Shown: positions 1 through 8,247 of the stretch, piece after piece
How the letters are laid out: the number at the start of each line of letters is the position of its first letter
Numbering within the stretch: the first letter of the stretch is position 1
Assembly: GCA_947630855.1 (NCBI GenBank)
Contig: CANRJF010000021.1
Coordinates: 1-36,980 of the forward strand
Direction: 5' to 3'
From: an uncultured Lachnospiraceae bacterium
GTDB lineage: Bacteria > Bacillota > Clostridia > Lachnospirales > Lachnospiraceae
Length of the DNA: 36,980 nt
The notes under the pieces: model-generated
The model's input: the letters and a program-made list of their open reading frames with translations, nothing else
Told to the model about the DNA's origin: nothing
Database searches by the model: none
Made by a program: the position numbers and the translations under genes

Positions 1-78
1 AAAAAATTAGAAGAAAAAATGAGTTTGTCAGAATTAAGTCATTATGTAAAACTCTTATATATAAGAAAGAGGTGCTAG
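1..78 (+). CDS. 3' end of an unidentified plus-strand ORF
   Basis: A reading frame is open from the first base and stops at TAG 76-78, giving about 25 residues ending KLLYIRKRC. It is more AT-rich than the neighbouring glycosyltransferase DNA and runs against it. Its stop codon falls where glycosyltransferase homology on the other strand ends. This fits the end of a mobile element or rearranged segment joined to the broken gene, but the product is not recognised and so short an open frame could be chance. Confidence 0.25.
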   Translation, partial: KKLEEKMSLSELSHYVKLLYIRKRC

Positions 79-734
79 AAATGGCAGAAATAGTTGTTCC
101 TGCGAAGAAATTCCAGATTAAAGTCTGGCTTAAAATGAGGCCTGCTGTGGACGGTGCCGTCACTGTTAATCTTATCCTCATCGGAATATATCATTGCATA
201 TTCCCTGTGTTCCTTTTCATAACCGTTTAAACATGTTACCATCTCGTAAAGGGCATTTTCTGCCAGAACATCATCATGATCCATCAGGGCAATGAAATCC
301 CCCTGTGCCATTTGAAATCCTGCATTGGTATTTTCCGAAATTCCTCCGTTTTTCTCAAGCCTTACATAGTGTATCCTTTTGTCTTTCTTCTGATACTTCC
401 CGGCACACTGCCTTACAATATCTGTTTTGCTGCCGTCCGCTAAGCACAATTCCCAGTTTTCGTATGTCTGGGCAAGAAGGGAGTCAAAAAGTTCCCGCAA
501 AAAAACTTCCCCTGTCTCATATGCCGGTACCACAACACTGATTAAGGGAGCATAAGAGGGGGGCTCCTTTCTCTGGCGGGCAAGTTCCTCCCCTGTGGGC
601 AGATAATTTTTGAAGCAGTTGGAATAAGCCAGCATGGGAGATTTTGCCCTCTCTAAAGTTTTTAACATGAGCCCCCTAAATCCATAGCGTTTTAAAAGGC
701 TTTTTACATAATTGTACTGATATGCAATATTCAT
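75..734 (-). pseudogene. GT2 family glycosyltransferase, truncated at its 3' end
   Basis: The 219 residues match the first module of the 620-aa GT2 enzyme encoded at 6357-8219. They share a leader of about 60 residues, the GT-A start ISVVVPAYE, the block WELCLADGS, the metal-binding MDHDD, the YSDED motif and the HFKPDFN block. The frame stops at TAG right after NYFCHF, where the relative continues with the acceptor-binding half and a second GT module. The missing part would lie at lower coordinates, which carry unrelated AT-rich DNA. It starts 3 bp after the initiating transferase and is the last visible gene of the operon. It may be inactive, because the general-base and acceptor region is lost. 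An alternative is a gene whose 3' end has been exchanged by recombination. Confidence 0.7.
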
Positions 735-737
735 ATG

Positions 738-2147
738 TTATTTTGAACCTTTTCCTGTAATTACCACCTGCAATGTTTTTACTAAAATCTTAAGGTCAAG
801 GGCAAGGCTCCACTGGGAAATATAGTGGGTATCAAGGGCGACCACTTTCTCAAAATCCGTAATTTCACTTCTCCCGCTGACCTGCCACATGCCGGTAATC
901 CCCGGTTTAATCCCAAGCCTTGCCTTGTGGTGAATCTGATATTTTTCAAACTCTTCCAAAGTGGGCGGCCTTGTTCCCACCATGCTCATATCCCCTTTTA
1001 ACACATTAAAAAACTGGGGAAGTTCATCAATGGAATATTTGCGGATAAATTTCCCCACGGGAAAAATTCTGGGGTCATCCGCCATTTTAAACATAAGGCC
1101 CTCCATCTCATTTTGATTCATCAGGGATTCCTTTTCTTTCTCCGCATTTACATTCATGGAGCGAAACTTGTACAGTTTAAATTTTCTGCCGTTTTTTCCC
1201 ACCCGCATCTGGGAGAAAAATACAGGCCCCGGTGACTGTATTTTTATAATAGGGGCAAAAATCACAAATGCCATCCCGCATAAAAACAGGCCGATAATGC
1301 TGCCGAAAATATCTAAAAGCCGCTTTGCCAAAAGCTGCCTGGGGGAGGCAATTTTCATGCTGGAGGTTAAAACCATGTAATTGCCGTACCGCTCAATCAC
1401 TTTATTGGGAGCCAGGGCATTCATATGCACAAGGTTAAAATGCACGGTAATGCCCAGTTCTAACAGTTCATTTGCCAACGCCTGGGAACTTTCTATGGTA
1501 TTGCCGTTAATAAACACTTCATCCACCACATTGCTTAAAAGATAATCATAAAAATCATCTGCATTGGCAACCACGGGGACGCCGCAAATCTTTGCCCCCT
1601 TTAAATTATCATCCACAACCACAACGCCGTTTACCACAAAATCCCGGTAAGGCAGATGCTCAAATTCCTCTAACGCCGGCCTGGCATATTCCGAGGTAGT
1701 GACAAGAATCATAACGGAAAGATTTTTCGCATTTTTCATCCTTCTGCGGATTAAATACTTCCACCCCAGCCTTCCTGCGTACACAAATGCCATAGAAAGA
1801 ATCCAATACAGGAAAATAACTACACGGGAATAAATTTCCGTCTGCTTTGTTGCCACTTCATAAATCAGCACGCCCACAAATATAATGGTGGCAAAAGTAA
1901 TGCTGGCATTGGCTTCCTTAAAATTCCCCCGGCGGAGAATCCCGTTGTAAGGCTCCGTAAAAAACACAACGCAAATATCAATTAAAAAAAGAATCACTGC
2001 CAGACGCTGATAGGGGTCACTGGAATAAGGCAAATCCCATCCCAGACGGCACACGTAGGCAATAATAAATGCCAGTTGTAAGCAGATAATATCCAGTATT
2101 GTAAAATCTAAATGTTTTAACCAGCTCTTTTTCTCTTTTTTATACAT
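738..2147 (-). CDS. polyprenyl-phosphate sugar-1-phosphate transferase (WbaP/CpsE type)
   Basis: Membrane enzyme that transfers sugar-1-phosphate from an NDP-sugar to undecaprenyl phosphate and so starts the polysaccharide repeat. The N-terminal half has about four hydrophobic segments and a nucleotide-binding-like middle (MILVTTSEYARPA). The last 190 residues are the bacterial sugar transferase domain, with KRLLDIFGS before a hydrophobic helix, then PVFFSQMRVG, KLYKFRSM, DDPRIFPVGKFIRK, DELPQ and MSMVGTRPP. Length (469 aa) is normal. A longer frame starts at 2162 (MRYRIM), but GAGG lies about nine bases before the Met at 2147 and nothing comparable precedes 2162, so 2147 is preferred. It sits directly after the zinc-ribbon gene and before the truncated GT2. 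Confidence 0.9.
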   Translation of the reverse strand: MYKKEKKSWLKHLDFTILDIICLQLAFIIAYVCRLGWDLPYSSDPYQRLAVILFLIDICVVFFTEPYNGILRRGNFKEANASITFATIIFVGVLIYEVATKQTEIYSRVVIFLYWILSMAFVYAGRLGWKYLIRRRMKNAKNLSVMILVTTSEYARPALEEFEHLPYRDFVVNGVVVVDDNLKGAKICGVPVVANADDFYDYLLSNVVDEVFINGNTIESSQALANELLELGITVHFNLVHMNALAPNKVIERYGNYMVLTSSMKIASPRQLLAKRLLDIFGSIIGLFLCGMAFVIFAPIIKIQSPGPVFFSQMRVGKNGRKFKLYKFRSMNVNAEKEKESLMNQNEMEGLMFKMADDPRIFPVGKFIRKYSIDELPQFFNVLKGDMSMVGTRPPTLEEFEKYQIHHKARLGIKPGITGMWQVSGRSEITDFEKVVALDTHYISQWSLALDLKILVKTLQVVITGKGSK

Positions 2148-2158
2148 AATCCTGTACC

Positions 2159-2356
2159 TCATTCATCTCTGGTGCCATGAATATAAAGCCAGCTTTTTGC
2201 ATAATCTTCCCGTTCGTTCTCACTCATCTGCCCCACTTTTTCATAGGGCAGCTTTGTCATTACCATCTGCGGCTCCCCGCACTTAAAACATTCCACATCT
2301 TTTCTTCTTGAAACCACACGCATCCATCCGCATTTTGGACAAATATATACTTTCAT
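2159..2356 (-). CDS. small zinc-ribbon protein
   Basis: A 65-residue protein with two CxxC knuckles (CPKC at 6-9 and CFKC at 23-26), which would bind one zinc as a rubredoxin-like ribbon. A charged tail follows (KLPYEKVGQMSENEREDYAKSW). A GGGGGG run lies just before the ATG. It lies 21 bp after a GT2 gene, and its stop overlaps the longer possible start of the initiating transferase, so it is translated as part of the glycan operon. Its function is unknown. Being cytosolic and next to the initiating transferase, it could be an assembly or regulatory partner, but this is only inferred from position. Confidence 0.7.
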   Translation of the reverse strand: MKVYICPKCGWMRVVSRRKDVECFKCGEPQMVMTKLPYEKVGQMSENEREDYAKSWLYIHGTRDE

Positions 2357-2377
2357 ATCCCCCCGCCTCGGTAATCT

Positions 2378-3328
2378 TTATCTTTTTTCGTTTTCTAACA
2401 GTTTATCCCTCTGTATCCGCATAGCCTGAAGCTGCATCTCAAAATCCTGACGGTTCTTCTGGCCTAAGGTAGTTAAAATCAGCCCGGAAAAAAAGGACTG
2501 GATTGCCGCTAACATCACAAATCCGCAGGCAATCAAAGTGGGGAAATGAGGTACAAGCCCTGTCTTTCCGTACTGGATTAAAACAGGAATCATAAAACCT
2601 ATGGAAAGGGCGGCAAGCAAAAGCGCCACGATTCCGAAAAAGTTCATAGGCTTATATGTCTGATATAATCTTGCAATCGTCATAAGGACACGGAATCCGT
2701 CGGAAAAGGTATTGAGTTTGGAAACGCTTCCCTCCGGCCTGTCCCTGTACTCAATGATTACATTTTCCACCTGCATGTTTTTATCCGCGGCATGAATACT
2801 CATCTCCGTCTCAATCTCAAACCCCTTGGACAGTACGGGAAAAGATTTTACAAAAAGGTAGCTGAAAGCCCGGTATCCCGTCATAATGTCCTTAATATCC
2901 GTATCAAACAGCACATTAATGCTTTTTCTCACCAGAGAATTGCCAAAGTTATGGAAGGGCCGCTTGTTTTCCGTAAAATAGGTGGAGGAAAGCCTGTCGC
3001 CCACAACCATATCCGCATTTTTCTCAAAGACCAGCCTTACCATTTCCGGCGCCGCCTCCACCGGATAGGTATCGTCCCCGTCTATCATAATATAGCACTC
3101 TGCATCAATTTCCCGAAACATAGTCCTGATTACGTTTCCCTTGCCCTGCTTATATTCATAGCGCACAACCGCCCCTGCACTGCGGGCAATTTCATCTGTT
3201 TTATCCGTGGAATTATTATCATAAATATAGATAACCGCCTCCGGCAGCACCCGTTTAAAATCTTCCACCACTTTTTTTATAGTCCTGCTCTCATTGTAAC
3301 AGGGAACCAACACTGCTATCCTGTCCAT
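2378..3328 (-). CDS. GT2 glycosyltransferase with two C-terminal membrane helices
   Basis: A DPM1/GtrB-like enzyme expected to move a sugar from an NDP-sugar to polyprenyl phosphate or another membrane acceptor. The GT-A domain begins at residue 4 (IAVLVPCYNE), with the metal motif DGDD at 83-86 and a GYRAFSY block near residue 150. Residues about 226-252 and 262-287 are membrane helices, followed by a charged cytosolic tail (QKNRQDFEMQLQAMR). It begins 1 bp after the stop of the flippase gene, implying translational coupling. Length (316 aa) is typical of this subfamily. The transferred sugar cannot be read from the sequence. Confidence 0.87.
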   Translation of the reverse strand: MDRIAVLVPCYNESRTIKKVVEDFKRVLPEAVIYIYDNNSTDKTDEIARSAGAVVRYEYKQGKGNVIRTMFREIDAECYIMIDGDDTYPVEAAPEMVRLVFEKNADMVVGDRLSSTYFTENKRPFHNFGNSLVRKSINVLFDTDIKDIMTGYRAFSYLFVKSFPVLSKGFEIETEMSIHAADKNMQVENVIIEYRDRPEGSVSKLNTFSDGFRVLMTIARLYQTYKPMNFFGIVALLLAALSIGFMIPVLIQYGKTGLVPHFPTLIACGFVMLAAIQSFFSGLILTTLGQKNRQDFEMQLQAMRIQRDKLLENEKR

Positions 3329-3329
3329 A

Positions 3330-4559
3330 TCAGCTTTCCTTCCATTCTCTCATCCTGCGATATACACAATATATCTCTATTATAATCTGTATTGCCAAAG
3401 TTATCAACAGTGCCATAACCACACCGTTCATGCCATAGGGCTTTATCAAAATTATGGAGGCAGCAACGGAAGATACAATCCCCGCAATCCCCACCGCAAG
3501 CTGGCCCTTTATCTCCCGAAATACGGTACACACGGGAAAAAGACATGCATTGATACTGATAAATAATGTGGATATAATAATCGGCACAAACAGATAGGTA
3601 TAGGGAAGAATCTCTTCCCCGAACACCAGCCCCAAAAACCATCTGCCAAGAAGGGCGGATACCCCTAAAGCCAAAAGGGAAAGGACTGCAAATACAATTC
3701 CCACCTTCTTTAAAATATCCGAAAAACCCTTTTTATCATTTGCCGCAAGTTTATCTGCCAGGGGCGTAATCAGGGGCACAAAAATAGTGGATGCCCCCAC
3801 CTGGACAATCATGCTGGGAGTTGCCACGGAAGAATAATACCCCAGCACTGTCTCATCATAAAAACGTTCTAAAAAATATTTAGGCAGGGAAATGGAAAGG
3901 TTATTGGTAACTGCCACAACCACCAAAGGAATGAGAATAATCATCAACTGTTTCACAGCCGCAAAACTGGCAGAATCCCCTTCCCTGATAAACCGGCGCG
4001 CCGCTCTTCTGTCATAGAAAAACACCACCCCGCAGGTACACACCGTCATTGCCGTAATGGCATACAAAAGATTTCCCGAAAAATAAACCACGCCGCAGAA
4101 AACGCCTATCATAAGCACGCCCCTCATAATGTAGGAATAGCAGATATAATCCATCCTGCCGTTCTTCTGACAGATTCCGTGATACACATCCACCCATGCT
4201 TCGCCGCATTTAAATAACATATAAACTAAAATGACTCCCCACTGAAAGGGCGTATAGGAATTAAAAAGAAGCCCGGCGGCACACACAAGAAATGCCGCCC
4301 CCATTGCCGCATACCGGGAATAAATATACGTGGTATCCGAATATTCCCCTGCCACATCCGACACCTGGTACTGCCTGGTGTTAAACAGGGCAAAAATTGC
4401 AAATGCCGCCGTAAATGTCATGGCAAGGGAGTAATTCCCTGCATCTGTATACCCCGACAGGCGCACAATGAGAATTGTAGTCAGCCACTGGCACCCATAA
4501 TAAAACATAGTACCGAAACTGTTATAAAATATATTGGCAAGCGTTGATTTTTTCTTCAT
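3330..4559 (-). CDS. Wzx-type oligosaccharide flippase (MOP superfamily)
   Basis: A 409-residue very hydrophobic protein with about 12 predicted membrane helices. The amino end (LANIFYNSFGTMFYYGCQW) and the later VPLITPLADKLAA block are typical of polysaccharide-export flippases. It should turn the undecaprenyl-linked repeat from the cytosolic to the outer face of the membrane. AGGAAG precedes the ATG. An 80-bp space with its own likely promoter separates it from the upstream GT2, so it may be transcribed both from the main operon promoter and locally. Confidence 0.85.
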   Translation of the reverse strand: MKKKSTLANIFYNSFGTMFYYGCQWLTTILIVRLSGYTDAGNYSLAMTFTAAFAIFALFNTRQYQVSDVAGEYSDTTYIYSRYAAMGAAFLVCAAGLLFNSYTPFQWGVILVYMLFKCGEAWVDVYHGICQKNGRMDYICYSYIMRGVLMIGVFCGVVYFSGNLLYAITAMTVCTCGVVFFYDRRAARRFIREGDSASFAAVKQLMIILIPLVVVAVTNNLSISLPKYFLERFYDETVLGYYSSVATPSMIVQVGASTIFVPLITPLADKLAANDKKGFSDILKKVGIVFAVLSLLALGVSALLGRWFLGLVFGEEILPYTYLFVPIIISTLFISINACLFPVCTVFREIKGQLAVGIAGIVSSVAASIILIKPYGMNGVVMALLITLAIQIIIEIYCVYRRMREWKES

Positions 4560-4621
4560 ACAATCTTCCTACCCCAAAACTTACGCCGCTGCAGCGATTT
4601 TTTTATTATGTTAATTTGGTA

Positions 4622-4650
4622 AGTATAGCATATTTTTCCTTATATGTCCA
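4622..4650 (-). promoter_or_regulatory. internal sigma-A promoter before the flippase gene
   Basis: Read on the minus strand there is TGGACA (4645-4650), a 17-bp spacer and TATACT (4622-4627), with a TG one base before the -10. The -35 lies across the last codons of the upstream GT2. It would start a transcript about 55 bp before the flippase ATG. The spacer and extended -10 support it, but no experiment does. Confidence 0.45.
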
Positions 4651-6325
4651 TGGAATAATCCGCCCTGTGCAGTGTCAGATTGGGATTATAAAACATATCC
4701 CCTTCCCGAATCTCCTTTTCCCATTTTTCCTGAAAATGTTCAATTTCCCGGGAAAACCTTGCCTGTTTCTCCATGGTATCCTCATAGCCTCTGGATTTTG
4801 ACTCATAATGGTACAGCTTAGCATAGGGATTAAACAAAATCCCGTAACCTTTTTTTCGGATTTTCATGCAGAAATCCACATCATTTAATGCCACTTTAAA
4901 ATCTTCCCCCATGCCTCCCACTTCATCAAATACCTTTCTTCTCACCATAAGACATGCGGCGGTGGCGGCGGACACTTCCCTTATGCACAAAGAAAAGGGA
5001 TAGTATGTTTCATCCCTGTCCCGAAGGCTCCACAGTGCATTGGCGGCAAATCCCCCCATGCCGATAATCACTCCGGCATGTTGGATGGTATCGTCCCCGT
5101 AATAGAGCATGGCGCCGCATGCCGCCATATTTTCCTGCATGCATGATGCCGCCATCTCCTTTAATGCCCCTTTGCCCATAAACTCCGTATCATTATTTAA
5201 TAACAGCAGCAATTCGCCTTTTGCGTATCCTGCGGCAAAATTATTGATGGCGGAATAATTAAAATCACCTTTATACGTTACCACATGGATTCTCTCATCC
5301 TCTTTTTGAATTTTATCGTAGTAATCAAAAGTTTCATCTTCCTCACTGTTATTTTCTGCAATTATGACTTCATAATTCCTGTAATTTTCTCTGTTTTTTA
5401 AAGAATCCAGACATAATTTTAAATCTTTTACATGGTCTTTATTGGGAATCAGAATACTAACCAACGGCTCCCTCTTTAAATCATATTCCACATGGAAAAA
5501 TCCCGGCACGTCCGAGAGAGTTACCGCTCCTTTTATCCCCTCTGTTTTAAGGTAATGGCAGATGGCATTCTTCTGGTTTTCATCTGTACTGCGCACAAAA
5601 CGGTTTTTATCTTCCCCTCCCACCTGGTTAGAAAAAAGGACTTTGGGCACATGAGAGATTTTCTCTGCAAAACGGAAAGACTGCAATGCAATATCGTACC
5701 AGTCGTCCCCGGTAATTGTAAGTTCTCCCTTTGTCTCTTTTACTGCTTTTTCAAACAAAGTCTTTTTCACAACAAAGATTCTGCCTAAATACTGAAAATT
5801 CAATAAAAAATGAAGGCTTGCGTCCGGCTTGAAAAAAGGGCGGAAACGCTTTTCTTTCCAACAGTTATCCTCATCCGTATAAATCAAATCCCCACCCTTT
5901 TCTATCATCCTGCTGATTTCATACAGGTACTCTGTCTTTGGGAAGGCATCTTTCCCGGAAAATACAAGATAATCCCCTTTTGCCTTATTTAAAAGTTCTG
6001 CCCCATCCTGTATCCTGCTGATTTCCACAACAGATACATTGGAACAGGTCTGTTTCTTCCAGTCAGACGCTCTCTCCTCTTCTCCCCTTTCCAACACCAC
6101 CGAAAAGGCGTATTTTTTTGCCAGGGGGGAGTTTTTCTGCTCCTTTAACTCCTGCTTTGCAGGCTCCGTGCGCCTGCACCATGTCATATATTCCGACTCC
6201 GGGCTTATGGGTACGCCGAATTTCCGCAATGCCTTTTTTACCGTATAGGACATTCCGTAATTTTTCAAATAGTAAACTGTCTTTTCCAGCTTATTTTTTC
6301 CTTCCATATCAAAATCACTTAACAT
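4640..6325 (-). CDS. two-module GT2 glycosyltransferase
   Basis: 561 residues. After a leader of about 65 residues shared with the other large GT2s here (YYLKNYGMSYTVKKAL), a shortened first GT-A-like module occupies about 70-245. It has YTDED at 149-153 and FFKPDASLHFLLNFQYLGR, but the usual VSVVIPVYN opening is missing, so it may be catalytically inert. A complete second module starts at about 288 (VSILIPNKD), with NNSEEDETFDYY, FNYSAINNFAA and the metal motif LLNNDTEF, then a mucin-like acceptor region (NDVDFCMKIRKKGYGILFNPYA). It probably extends a lipid-linked chain in the cytosol. A second Met at residue 7 is a possible start. Confidence 0.87.
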   Translation of the reverse strand: MLSDFDMEGKNKLEKTVYYLKNYGMSYTVKKALRKFGVPISPESEYMTWCRRTEPAKQELKEQKNSPLAKKYAFSVVLERGEEERASDWKKQTCSNVSVVEISRIQDGAELLNKAKGDYLVFSGKDAFPKTEYLYEISRMIEKGGDLIYTDEDNCWKEKRFRPFFKPDASLHFLLNFQYLGRIFVVKKTLFEKAVKETKGELTITGDDWYDIALQSFRFAEKISHVPKVLFSNQVGGEDKNRFVRSTDENQKNAICHYLKTEGIKGAVTLSDVPGFFHVEYDLKREPLVSILIPNKDHVKDLKLCLDSLKNRENYRNYEVIIAENNSEEDETFDYYDKIQKEDERIHVVTYKGDFNYSAINNFAAGYAKGELLLLLNNDTEFMGKGALKEMAASCMQENMAACGAMLYYGDDTIQHAGVIIGMGGFAANALWSLRDRDETYYPFSLCIREVSAATAACLMVRRKVFDEVGGMGEDFKVALNDVDFCMKIRKKGYGILFNPYAKLYHYESKSRGYEDTMEKQARFSREIEHFQEKWEKEIREGDMFYNPNLTLHRADYSMDI

Positions 6326-6356
6326 ATTCTGTTTCCTTCTTCCATTATCCTAGCTG

Positions 6357-8219
6357 TTATCTCTGCCAAAATCTTTCATAAGAAAAATTCTTATTGTAAA
6401 AGGGGTCCCCGGAGGCAATCTGCTCATTATATCTTAATACAAGTTTTTCTCTGTCCTCTTCTGTCAATGATTTTTTATAGTCATCTTTTCTCATTCTGCA
6501 AAGTGCGTAAGGGTTTAGTACAATCTGAAGATTTTTGTTCCGAAGCTCCATACACAAAGATAACATTTCTCCCATGGGAGAAAAACCTTCTGTAATATTC
6601 TGCAGCAGAAGTTCTTTTTTAATCATACATCCGCTGCCGGAAATTGCGGATACGTTGTGGGCATAATAATTTCTCCCCATATACCCGGGCATATCAAAGT
6701 TTACCCCCCGGTTTACTTCCAGTGCCAGATTTTCCTTTGTTATGCCAATCACAATGTCTGAACTTAAAATTGCGCTTGTCTCGTCCACAAGCTGCATTCC
6801 CACAATACCCACATCATCCCTCTGGGCAAACATTAAAAGTTCTTCCATAAAACTTCCCTGGACAATCTCAATCCCTGCCGCAAGAAGGATAATATACTCT
6901 CCTTCTGCATTAGACGCCTGCTGCTTTAGGCTTTCCCCGGAAGTTAGGATTTCTATGGTGTAATTTTTATAAGTGGAAACCATCTCTATGGACGCCGCCG
7001 TGTGGGCTGCCAGCTCCATGCCGCCCTCCCTGCTGTCAATAAAAACGGTAATCTTTGGATTTTTTATCTCATATTTCATACGGTAGTGGGTTTTGCAAAT
7101 CTGGGCGCTAAAAACCTCCGCCGGATACCCCCTCCTTGCCTCCGCATCCCGCACTGCCCTGCGCCCTGCGTCAATGGCATAGGATTTGGAATCTAAATTC
7201 ATGGAGGTGGACATATCATGGCAGCGCCAGAAATACAATACCTTTGGCACATGGCGCACCACATCTGCCGCGTCTGTCAGCCTCATAATCATATCATGGT
7301 CCTGGCTGCCGTCGTATTCCCTTGAAAACATTCCCACCTGTTCCACTAATTCTCTTTTAAACACGGAAAGGTGGCAGATATAATTTACCCCTCTTAAATT
7401 ATCCACGGAAAAATCCGGCTTAAAGTGGTATGTGACAAGGTTTTCCAAATCTTCCCCCTGGAACGTCACTTCGTCCGTATAAACAAATTCCGCCCCGGAG
7501 GCTGCAATCATTTTTACACACTCATATAAAGCGGAAGGATGGAGCATGTCGTCATGGTCAAAAAGGGCTAAATACTGCCCGGATGCCATTTTTATACACT
7601 CATTGGTATTATCTGCAATACCTGCATTTTTCGCAAGTTTCCTATACACAATCCTGTTATCCTTATCCGCATATTCCTTTACAATGTCCGCCACATTTTT
7701 ATGCTCTGCATCTGAGGCGTCCGCCAGGCACAGTTCCCAGTCCCCGTATGTCTGGTTTACCACGGATTCTATCATATCACGGAGAAACTTCTCCGGCGTA
7801 TTGTACAGGGGCACCAGCACGCTTATCTTCGGCATCACGGAAAATACCTCTTTGCTCTGGCGTAATTTTTCTTCCTCTGTGGGCATGATTTCCCCCAAAA
7901 AAGCCCTTGCCGCTTTTCTTCTTGTCCACCTGTTATCATGTATTTTATTTTTTATTTTACTTCCCAGGGTCTTAATGCTGTAAATCCCGTGGACATAGAC
8001 AAACTGCATCCCGTGCCACACTGCCCTTGCGGGCGTCAAAAGCTTCCACACCGGCGTGTTCCTAAGCTTTTTAAAACGCTTTTTGCCGTTCCACACTTCC
8101 ACATCATCCGGCCCGTCATTGTGGGTATATGCCAGAAATTTTCTGTAACGCTCAAAATCCGTATTTACTTTTGCCATTTGTGCTTCCTTCATCTGTGTAA
8201 ATGATGCATCTGCTTTCAT
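6357..8219 (-). CDS. two-module GT2 glycosyltransferase
   Basis: 620 residues. Module 1 (about 128-370) is a full GT-A domain with ISVLVPLYN, WELCLADAS, LFDHDDM, VYTDE, the HFKPDFS block, SQDHDMIMRL and a YFWRCHDMS acceptor motif. Module 2 (about 390-610) is weaker. It starts ITVFIDSREGG, has no clear DxD, and keeps only SGSGCMIKKELL and LNPYALCRM, so module 1 probably does the chemistry. Two starts are credible. The Met at 8219 has GGGTGG five bases before it, and the Met at 8177 (MAKVNTDFERY) has AAGGA at good spacing. The latter would remove 14 residues. It is 28 bp after the polytopic membrane gene. Confidence 0.87.
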   Translation of the reverse strand: MKADASFTQMKEAQMAKVNTDFERYRKFLAYTHNDGPDDVEVWNGKKRFKKLRNTPVWKLLTPARAVWHGMQFVYVHGIYSIKTLGSKIKNKIHDNRWTRRKAARAFLGEIMPTEEEKLRQSKEVFSVMPKISVLVPLYNTPEKFLRDMIESVVNQTYGDWELCLADASDAEHKNVADIVKEYADKDNRIVYRKLAKNAGIADNTNECIKMASGQYLALFDHDDMLHPSALYECVKMIAASGAEFVYTDEVTFQGEDLENLVTYHFKPDFSVDNLRGVNYICHLSVFKRELVEQVGMFSREYDGSQDHDMIMRLTDAADVVRHVPKVLYFWRCHDMSTSMNLDSKSYAIDAGRRAVRDAEARRGYPAEVFSAQICKTHYRMKYEIKNPKITVFIDSREGGMELAAHTAASIEMVSTYKNYTIEILTSGESLKQQASNAEGEYIILLAAGIEIVQGSFMEELLMFAQRDDVGIVGMQLVDETSAILSSDIVIGITKENLALEVNRGVNFDMPGYMGRNYYAHNVSAISGSGCMIKKELLLQNITEGFSPMGEMLSLCMELRNKNLQIVLNPYALCRMRKDDYKKSLTEEDREKLVLRYNEQIASGDPFYNKNFSYERFWQR

Positions 8220-8247
8220 GGAACCACCCTTTCCACATTTTTGTATG

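Noticed and set aside
81-230. Plus-strand frame starting MAEIVVPAKK with AGAGG before it at the left edge
   Set aside because: Despite the good-looking start it is simply the complement of the GT2 motif block, so the start is probably coincidence.
2792-3385. 197-codon plus-strand open frame
   Set aside because: It is antisense to a well-supported GT2 gene and its sequence is just the complement shadow of conserved motifs.
7546-7983. 145-codon plus-strand open frame
   Set aside because: It is antisense to the first module of the 620-aa GT2 enzyme and shows no domain or start signal.
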